Shown here: one piece after another, positions 30,228 to 37,198 of the stretch
Position numbering within the stretch: position 1 is the first letter of the stretch
Layout of the letters: every line of letters starts with the position of its first letter
NCBI GenBank assembly: GCA_014801235.1
Contig: JAAVEM010000025.1
Coordinates: 42,681-81,130 of the forward strand
DNA from: Bacteroides sp.
GTDB lineage: Bacteria; Bacteroidota; Bacteroidia; Bacteroidales; Muribaculaceae
Length of the DNA: 38,450 nucleotides
Direction of reading: 5' to 3'
The notes under the pieces: model-generated
Seen by the model: the letters and a program-made list of their open reading frames with translations, nothing else
The model's database searches: none
What the model was told of the DNA's origin: nothing
Translations under genes and position numbers: made by a program

Positions 30228-31910
30228 TTACCATGCATACTGAGGCGAGTTGCCTTCAGGAGCTACAGGAGTGGGGTTGTTCACGATAGCCGAGTTGTAA
30301 TTGGTCTCGGTTTGAACGATACACCAGTTCATCCAGTCGGGAGGAGTGGTGGTGTTCCACTGGAAACCGTCCAGGTGGTTGGTTCCGGCATAGCTGCGGA
30401 TAACACCCTTTTCAAGACGCTTGATGTCGAAAGTAGCAAGACCTTCACCCCACAGCTCTACGCGGCGCTGCCACCACACTTCGTTCTGGAACTTTGAAGT
30501 AGAGTTGTTGTAGTAAGCCTCGTTGTGAGAGCCATATACATAGTTGGGGTCACGGAGCTTTCCGAAAGTGGTAAGGAGTGCCTGACCGCGGCTTTCGTCC
30601 TGCATTCCGGCAGCCTCAGCCTCGATAAGAATCATCTCCTCGACACGCATGATGGGAACATCCACGAGGAAGCCGATATACTGGTTGTTACGTCCGGCTG
30701 TTCCACCTGCCGCGCGGAATTTCACTGACAATCCGCCTGCCGCGCTCACGTTACCCTGCTCATAAGCTGTGTAGAACAAGCGATCGGGGAAATCAGAGTA
30801 TTCACCGAGAGCAGCGAGGGCTTCAGCCTTGGTTGCCATCTCGTCGACAGCGAAATCAACGAAGCACTTGCGGCGAGCGTCGGTAGCGGGAATAGTCTCA
30901 TAAAGGTGACGGTCGATATACTTGGGGTCACCGTAGTTAGAGGCATAACCTGCGGTCAACGGGTCGTTGCTCATCTCAAGACACATCTGGCTCGGCCAGC
31001 TTGAGTCACCGTCATTGTTAAGAATGTTGGGGTCGTCCGATTTGAAACGGGTCGCAAACATCCATGAAGAGTTGTTTGAGCTGTTGAAACCGTCGTTTTT
31101 GCTTGTGTAATAGTCATTGTCCATTGCGGCATAACCGTTCTGGGCAAGCTTTGCATACTTCTCGGCGTTAGCCCAGTCGCGCATCACCAGGTAAGCGCGA
31201 GCCTTAAGACCGTAAGCAACCGACTGGTCGGGGGTGTACTTGTCTTGGCGGGTATAACCGGCGAGATACTCTTCAGCCTTGTCAAGGTCGCTGATGATAA
31301 GATCCCACATGTCCTTGTTGGTTGCGCGGGGATTGCTCGCAAGAGTTTCAAGGGCTGTCGACTCGGTCACGATGGGCACGGTCATAGCGTCGGGATCGGC
31401 GCCATAGGTTTTCTGGGCAAACATCTGGGCGAGCTCGCTGTAATAAAGAGCGCGCATCGCATAGGCGATACCGGCGCCCACCTTCTTGTCTTCGGCAGGA
31501 TCGGGACCGGCAAGCGAAATCACGGTGTTGCAGTCCTTGATCCAGCTATAGTAGAGAGTCCAGGAAATCTGGCAGTCACGATAGCCGGGACCAAGCATTC
31601 GTCCACACTGATACCAGGTAGAGTACCATGAGCCGTCATACTCGAGCACAAGGTCCTGACCCTGCACGTCGCGCATGAGATAGAAAGTCGTGTAGCCGAA
31701 ATCCCAGGGATATTCGTTGGACGGGCTGTAAAGGAACTTACCCGTGGTTGAAGAGGTGAGACCGCCCACAAAGGTTTCATAAGAACCGGGGGCGTTGGCA
31801 GCCTGTTCGCCGGTCACGAAACTTGCCTCAGGCTGAAACTCTTCAAGACAGCCGGTGAAAAGCATCATTGATGCTGCGCCGACAAGTATTGATGAAAATA
31901 TCTTATTCAT
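30228..31910 (-). CDS. SusD/RagB family nutrient-binding lipoprotein
   Basis: MNKIFSSILVGAASMMLFTGCLEEFQPE lipobox; AYAMRALYYSELAQMFAQKTYG; directly downstream of susC. Confidence 0.93.
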   Translation of the reverse strand: MNKIFSSILVGAASMMLFTGCLEEFQPEASFVTGEQAANAPGSYETFVGGLTSSTTGKFLYSPSNEYPWDFGYTTFYLMRDVQGQDLVLEYDGSWYSTWYQCGRMLGPGYRDCQISWTLYYSWIKDCNTVISLAGPDPAEDKKVGAGIAYAMRALYYSELAQMFAQKTYGADPDAMTVPIVTESTALETLASNPRATNKDMWDLIISDLDKAEEYLAGYTRQDKYTPDQSVAYGLKARAYLVMRDWANAEKYAKLAQNGYAAMDNDYYTSKNDGFNSSNNSSWMFATRFKSDDPNILNNDGDSSWPSQMCLEMSNDPLTAGYASNYGDPKYIDRHLYETIPATDARRKCFVDFAVDEMATKAEALAALGEYSDFPDRLFYTAYEQGNVSAAGGLSVKFRAAGGTAGRNNQYIGFLVDVPIMRVEEMILIEAEAAGMQDESRGQALLTTFGKLRDPNYVYGSHNEAYYNNSTSKFQNEVWWQRRVELWGEGLATFDIKRLEKGVIRSYAGTNHLDGFQWNTTTPPDWMNWCIVQTETNYNSAIVNNPTPVAPEGNSPQYAW

Positions 31911-31930
31911 TTATTGATTCTTTTTATTGT

Positions 31931-34900
31931 TTAGAATGTCACTTGAACACCACCTGAGATGTTGCGCACGGGAGAGTAAACCGCAACGCTCTCATTTGAA
32001 GAGTAAGAGTAGCGGGGGTCAAATCCCTTGCGTGCCGACCAGAAGCAGAGGTTTTCGCCGGCTACATAGAAACGGAGCTTGGTAATGTCCTTGATCAAGC
32101 CCTTGGGAAGGGTGTAACCAACGGTGAATGACTGGAAGTTGAGGTAGCTTGCGTTGGTCAAGAAGCGGTCAGAAGCGTTGTTGCTGTTGCTGTTACCCTG
32201 ACCATACTGCCAGCGGGGAATGTCAGAGTTAGTGTTGTTGGGGCTCCATGACTTGAGCACATCCTTGTGGATAGCGTGACCGGCGTCATTGCTACCTGAA
32301 GGAACAATCATGAGCTGAGCGTACTGGTTGTCATAAACCTTACCGCCTATCTGATAGTCGAATGTTGCAGTCAAGTCGAAGTCCTTAACGCGAACATAGG
32401 TGCTGAAACCGCCATACACTTTGGGAAGGATAGAACCAACGGTATAACGAGATGCTTCACCGGGAACTGTGGTCACATAATCCTTTGACTTGATCTTTCC
32501 GGGCTGGGCGATATCCATCGCGCCGTCTTCGCCGATGAGGTTAGGATCGTAGTAGTAGAGAGCTTCACCCTGCTCGTTGACGCCTGCGTAGGCATAGGTC
32601 ATGTAGTTGTAGAGGGGCTTGCCTTCCTGATACCACATGCTCGATTCAAAGAAACCGCCGCGTTCGCCGGTCTTAGCCTTGGGAAGGCTCACGATCTTGG
32701 TGGCGTTGTGAGAGATGTTTCCGCTGAGCTGCCATTCGAAGTCGCGGGTGCGGATCACGTGTCCTGCAAGAGAAAGCTCGACACCCTGGTTGCGGATAGT
32801 ACCCATGTTGCCATAGTAACCGCGGGCACCTGCCGATTCAGCCACTGACATCCAGAAGAGAAGGTTGCTCACGCGCTTAACATAGAAGTCGATGTTACCG
32901 GTGAGACGGTTGCCGAAGAATCCGAACTCGGCGCCGACATTGAAGTTGGTAGTAGTTTCCCAAGTGATGTCGCGGTTACCGATGTTGGAGAATGTGGGCG
33001 ACATTTCATACTCGCCTGAAGGAGTGAGCTGATAGAGGTCTGACCAGTAAAAATAGTTGGGAAGATAAGAGTGGTCGTCATATCCCACGCCGTCGTTACC
33101 CTGCTGACCGATAGAAGCCTTGAGCTTCAACATGTCGACCCAGGTATAGGGCTTCATGAATTCTTCCTTGGAGATGAGCCATGCTCCACCTACTGACCAG
33201 AAGCTACCCCAACGGTGACCCTTGGCGAAGAATGAAGAACCGTCAAGACGGTAAGAAGCCGACGCGAAATATTTTTCCTGATAGTTATACTGAGCGCTTC
33301 CGAAGTAACCCTCGACGTTATAGTTCATAGCGCGTGAAGAAGAGGTTGCCTTCTTGGCAAACGCATAGATTTCCTGAATGTCGGGAGAGAATCCGCCCTG
33401 AGCGGTAGCGGTCAGATAACGGCTGTTGGTGCGGTAATATTCGTGACCTGCCATTATATTAAGGTAGTGAGCGCCGTCAGGACCGAGGTTCTTGAAGAAC
33501 GAAAGGGTCTGCACGTTGTTAGTGCGGGTAGAGTTCTGCTGATACTTGGTCAAGTCACCGTTGATTGAAGACTTGTTGGGATTGTAGATACTTCCGTAGC
33601 TTGAATAGATAGTGTTACCCCAGCTGAGAGTGCTCTGTGCCGAGAACTTCAAGTAGTCGGTGATGTTGATATCGGCGGTAAGAGTTGCGTTCAACTGGTT
33701 GCCGATGTTCTGAGTGTTGTCATAATTGTTGGTTCCGAGCGGGTTGGCGTTTGACATGAACGGACGGGCAAGACCGTAGTTGGTAGCTGCCACACCATAG
33801 TCGTAACGCTTTTCGCCTGCATCGTTGCGAAGGATATAAGGGTTACCGTCAGCGCCAACGCCACGAAGATACACCGGATAGATGGGAGCCATCATCGAGG
33901 TGAAGTACATGATGTTGGTAGAGTTCAGCGAAGTTCCGAAGTTAGGCACTGAAGTGGTCTTTGAATGAACATAGCCGATGTTGGCGCCAAGTTTCAACCA
34001 TTTCTTAGCCTGATAGTCGGCGCGCACGCGGGCTGAAAGGCGATCGTATGAAGAGTGGTCGATAACACCCTCGTCATCAAGATAGTTGATGCTGCTATAA
34101 TAAGAAGCGCGGTCGGTTCCGCCGTTTACGCTCACGTTATATTCCTGACGGAACGAATTGTGATAAGCTTCCTTATTCCAATCGTCGGGCTGGAGCCACA
34201 GTTTCTGTCCGTTGAGCTCCACTTCGCGGCCAAGAGTGGCGTTGGGATTGATCTTACCGTCAAGACCGATAAGGTTTTCACCCTGGGGAACAGTGTAGAC
34301 ATTATAACCGAGACCCGGCCAGCTGCCCGAACCAAACATCTGAGAGTTGGCTGCGGCGTTTGCGGCTGCCGCGCTCATGCCCTGACCGTAAAGGTTGAAG
34401 TTATAGAGCATGTCATAATAAGTCTCGTAATATTTTGACGGAGACTTGATTACATCATACTGCTGGATAGCGCGAGAGTTAACACCCCACTTTGCGTCAA
34501 CGCTTACAACAGCGTCTTTAGTTTTACCGCGCTTGGTGGTAACGATGATCACACCACCTGCGCCGCGGGCACCGTAAAGAGCAGCCGAAGCAGCATCCTT
34601 AAGCACCGAGATAGTCTCGATATCACCCTGGGGAATGTTGGAAAGGCTTGCTTCATAAGGAGCGCCGTCCACAATCACAAGAGGCTCTGAGTTAGAATAA
34701 AGCGAAGAGATACCGCGAATGCTGATCTCGCCCTGAGATGCGCCGGGGGCGCCTGAGCTTGAACGCATCTGGAAGCCAGGAACCGAACCTACAAGCGCGT
34801 CAGCCACGTTGGTGGTGATGTGCTTTGAAAGTTCTTCGGCGTCAACAACTGCCGCCGATCCGGTAAACGCCTGCTTGGTAGTGGTTCCGAATGCCACCAC

Positions 34901-35209
34901 CATCACTTCGTCGAGTTTGTTGCCGGTTGTGAGTTTAATGGTCATCGGCGAGTTGGTAATGGGAACTTCCTGAGTCACCATACCCACATAGCTTACTCGC
35001 AATGCCTTTACCGACTGGGGTACTTTGATTGAAAACTTTCCATCGATGTCGGTGGCAATTCCATTGCCGCCCCCTATCGGGAGCACCGAAGCCCCCACCA
35101 GAGGTTCGCCGTCATCGGCGTTCAGCACTGTACCGGTGACCGTGCGCATCTGAGCCGATGCTGTTGCCACCATTACAAGTGCAAGTAGAAACATAATTAC
35201 TTTTTTCAT
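31931..35209 (-). CDS. SusC/RagA family TonB-linked outer membrane protein
   Basis: MKKVIMFLLALVMVATASAQ signal; CarboxypepD_reg-like domain; SEPLVIVDGAPYEASLSNIPQGDIETISVLKDAASAALYGARGAGGVIIVTTKRGK. The track start at 35242 is upstream of the likely signal peptide. Confidence 0.95.
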   Translation of the reverse strand: MKKVIMFLLALVMVATASAQMRTVTGTVLNADDGEPLVGASVLPIGGGNGIATDIDGKFSIKVPQSVKALRVSYVGMVTQEVPITNSPMTIKLTTGNKLDEVMVVAFGTTTKQAFTGSAAVVDAEELSKHITTNVADALVGSVPGFQMRSSSGAPGASQGEISIRGISSLYSNSEPLVIVDGAPYEASLSNIPQGDIETISVLKDAASAALYGARGAGGVIIVTTKRGKTKDAVVSVDAKWGVNSRAIQQYDVIKSPSKYYETYYDMLYNFNLYGQGMSAAAANAAANSQMFGSGSWPGLGYNVYTVPQGENLIGLDGKINPNATLGREVELNGQKLWLQPDDWNKEAYHNSFRQEYNVSVNGGTDRASYYSSINYLDDEGVIDHSSYDRLSARVRADYQAKKWLKLGANIGYVHSKTTSVPNFGTSLNSTNIMYFTSMMAPIYPVYLRGVGADGNPYILRNDAGEKRYDYGVAATNYGLARPFMSNANPLGTNNYDNTQNIGNQLNATLTADINITDYLKFSAQSTLSWGNTIYSSYGSIYNPNKSSINGDLTKYQQNSTRTNNVQTLSFFKNLGPDGAHYLNIMAGHEYYRTNSRYLTATAQGGFSPDIQEIYAFAKKATSSSRAMNYNVEGYFGSAQYNYQEKYFASASYRLDGSSFFAKGHRWGSFWSVGGAWLISKEEFMKPYTWVDMLKLKASIGQQGNDGVGYDDHSYLPNYFYWSDLYQLTPSGEYEMSPTFSNIGNRDITWETTTNFNVGAEFGFFGNRLTGNIDFYVKRVSNLLFWMSVAESAGARGYYGNMGTIRNQGVELSLAGHVIRTRDFEWQLSGNISHNATKIVSLPKAKTGERGGFFESSMWYQEGKPLYNYMTYAYAGVNEQGEALYYYDPNLIGEDGAMDIAQPGKIKSKDYVTTVPGEASRYTVGSILPKVYGGFSTYVRVKDFDLTATFDYQIGGKVYDNQYAQLMIVPSGSNDAGHAIHKDVLKSWSPNNTNSDIPRWQYGQGNSNSNNASDRFLTNASYLNFQSFTVGYTLPKGLIKDITKLRFYVAGENLCFWSARKGFDPRYSYSSNESVAVYSPVRNISGGVQVTF

Positions 35210-35271
35210 ACAAACTATTTTAATTAAAAAGTATAGGGTCAAAAGCTAAATTACTAATAGTCAGTAAATTA

Positions 35272-35279
35272 CCCCCCCC
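35272..35279 (-). repeat. 8-bp C/G homopolymer in the susC leader
   Basis: AATTACCCCCCCCATACG on plus strand. Confidence 0.85.
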
Positions 35280-35377
35280 ATACGCTTTTTTTTAAGTCTG
35301 TATGAAAAGAATAATTTATTATGTCAAAGAGACTTATTGGCTAAGTCACGCTACGCATCTCCATGCGTAATTGGCTG

Positions 35378-35385
35378 CAAAGTTA
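35378..35385 (-). promoter_or_regulatory. Predicted -7 box (TAACTTTG) of the right-hand susCD operon
   Basis: TAnnTTTG match about 170 nt upstream of the 35209 start, implying a long leader. Confidence 0.45.
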
Positions 35386-35672
35386 TACAAATTTCCGTAT
35401 AAAACAACAAAAATATCGAAATTCCTACAAATTTTAACACTTTTCCTGTCAATCCGATACCTCCGCGCCAACCCCGCTCACAAATCCGCACCCCCATATA
35501 ATATAGGTATACTCCCCCCACCCCACCCCCGTGACAAATCCACCCCGCGGCTGAGCGCAGCGATACCCCCGGAAAAGTCGATGCCCCGGAAAGGAACCCG
35601 CAAGGGTTCAATCGCCCCCTTTTGCCTTGCGCGGGGGGGCGGTGGATTCGCGCCGTTGGACTGCACAGATGA

Positions 35673-35771
35673 AAACATCGGAGATGTTTGAGAAAAGAAA
35701 CCCCATGTAAAAACGCACGTTTTTACATGGGGTACAGCGATGCCGGTGGATGGACAACATCGGAGATGTTG
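35673..35771 (+). repeat. Composite hairpin element, copy B1: GGA hairpin (35673-35689), palindrome (35700-35733), GGA hairpin (35755-35771)
   Basis: AAACATC-GGA-GATGTTT; GAAACCCCATGTAAAAACG-CA-CGTTTTTACATGGGG; CAACATC-GGA-GATGTTG. Confidence 0.85.
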
Positions 35772-35789
35772 AAGGCGAGAGGGTTGGTT

Positions 35790-35890
35790 CAACGTCTCCG
35801 ACGTTGTTTTTTTGTGTAGAGTTCCTTTTGCCCATGCTAATTGCACACAATTAGCATGGGGTTTCTCATCTCGGTAGCTCTCCGAGCTAC
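35790..35890 (-). repeat. Composite hairpin element, copy B2 (inverted): hairpin (35874-35890), palindrome (35831-35860), hairpin (35790-35806)
   Basis: On the minus strand: GTAGCTC-GGA-GAGCTAC; GAAACCCCATGCTAATTG-TGTG-CAATTAGCATGGG; CAACGTC-GGA-GACGTTG. Confidence 0.85.
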
Positions 35891-35926
35891 ACACTGCGCG
35901 GGAGGGGGGGCTGGCGCGAAAAAAAT

Positions 35927-35950
35927 GCCCCGATGCTCACGCACCGGGGT
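35927..35950 (-). terminator. Terminator of the SusE/SusF-like gene pair
   Basis: Minus strand CCCCGGTGC-GTGA-GCATCGGGG (one G-U) followed by CATTTTTTTCG. Confidence 0.75.
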
Positions 35951-36017
35951 CACCTGTCTAAAAAAATCTAATCACAATTTGGAATTTGCTTAACAAACTC
36001 CTATTACAATCAGTTGC

Positions 36018-37109
36018 TTATTTCTTTTCCATCGTAGCCTTGCAAGGATAGCTTGAAAGGTCGAGAGTGATTTCAAATGTTCCTGTAGAGGGAGCCTTGA
36101 GGTTATCCTGGCTGTTGTCAATCAGCTCGTCGAGAGAGTTGCCGAGGCTGATAGCCCAATCGTCGTTGGCGCGGAACTTAAATTCGTCGCCCTCGGTCAT
36201 TGTCACCGTGCCGGTCCACACGAGGAAGTTCTCGCTCGGAGTCAACGCCACGCTTGATCCCCAGTCGTTGAACGCGCCGATCACACCGTAGGTGGAGATG
36301 TAGACGGTTGAATAGGTCAGGTCGGCAGTGTTCACCTTGCACCAGTACAGACCATCTTCAGCAACGCTGAGATTGCCCGCGCCGCCGTCGGTAGAAAGAG
36401 TGCCCTCAGCGCCGCCGTCGCCATAGTTTGTGCCGTCCCAGTTGGGGAGCGAGGTAAACTTGAAGCTGCCGCTCAAGTGGGCATAACCTTGGAAAGTCTT
36501 GCCGTTGGTCGACGAGAGCTGCTGGCTGTAGCCTTGATTCCAGCCGTTGCTGTCGCCCGGAGTGTAGAGCACGAATACCGGATCGGGGGTCAAAGTGTAG
36601 TTGACTGCCGAATAGAATTGAGAGCTACCTCCGATTCTCACGGTCATATTGTTAGCCTTATTATAAGCATAAGCGGCTACACGGGTATAGACCTGCTGAG
36701 GGGTTTCCGACAACCCGAAAATATCCTCATAAGTCTCTTCGAGATCAGCGGTGGTCACCACACCTGCCGCAGCGCCCTCGGTAGCAACGATTTCAACCGG
36801 AAGCGTCCTAACATCGGCAAAATCGGAAGTTCCCGACATCTCATATTCCAACTGCAAATCATAGCCCTCGGGAAGATTGCTCGCGTCGTCGACAGTCACG
36901 ACAGCCACGGTCTTGGTGCCGGCATCGTTAAGGGCGGGGAGATCCACCGAACCGTTGTCCACGATGGGAGAGCTCAGTTTAAACGCCTCGAAATCAAACG
37001 CTGCCTCCGGTTCGTTGACCCCCGGAGTTCCGGTGGGGTCCTCCACCTCGTCACAGGCTGCGAAGCCCATCGACAAAGCCAGAAGCGAATATAATGCAAA
37101 TTTCTTCAT
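36018..37109 (-). CDS. SusE-like outer membrane lipoprotein
   Basis: MKKFALYSLLALSMGFAACDEVEDP lipobox; SusE/SusF-style modules (VFVLYTPGDSNGWNQGYSQQL..., GVIGAFNDWGSSVALTPSENFLVWTGTVTMTEGDEFKFRANDDW). Confidence 0.8.
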   Translation of the reverse strand: MKKFALYSLLALSMGFAACDEVEDPTGTPGVNEPEAAFDFEAFKLSSPIVDNGSVDLPALNDAGTKTVAVVTVDDASNLPEGYDLQLEYEMSGTSDFADVRTLPVEIVATEGAAAGVVTTADLEETYEDIFGLSETPQQVYTRVAAYAYNKANNMTVRIGGSSQFYSAVNYTLTPDPVFVLYTPGDSNGWNQGYSQQLSSTNGKTFQGYAHLSGSFKFTSLPNWDGTNYGDGGAEGTLSTDGGAGNLSVAEDGLYWCKVNTADLTYSTVYISTYGVIGAFNDWGSSVALTPSENFLVWTGTVTMTEGDEFKFRANDDWAISLGNSLDELIDNSQDNLKAPSTGTFEITLDLSSYPCKATMEKK

Positions 37110-37146
37110 ATCGATTTAAAGAATTTGTGATTAATAAATTTAAGGA

Positions 37147-37190
37147 GCGGGAGCCCTTGCCGGGCAACGAGCGCCGCGGAGCGCTCCCGC
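37147..37190 (-). other. GC-rich hairpin between the SusF-like and SusE-like genes
   Basis: Outer arms GCGGGAGC/GCTCCCGC, with alternative inner GAGCGC/GCGCTC pairing, in the roughly 90-nt intergenic gap. Confidence 0.6.
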
Positions 37191-37198
37191 CGATGATT

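Noticed and set aside
35831-35860. CCCATG palindrome as an ordinary terminator
   Set aside because: No poly-T tail directly after the stem in either direction, and a better terminator for the adjacent gene lies at 35927-35950.
29115-35890. Interpretation of the repeated hairpins as a CRISPR array
   Set aside because: No regular spacing, no unique spacers of constant length and no cas genes; the units are composite palindromes.
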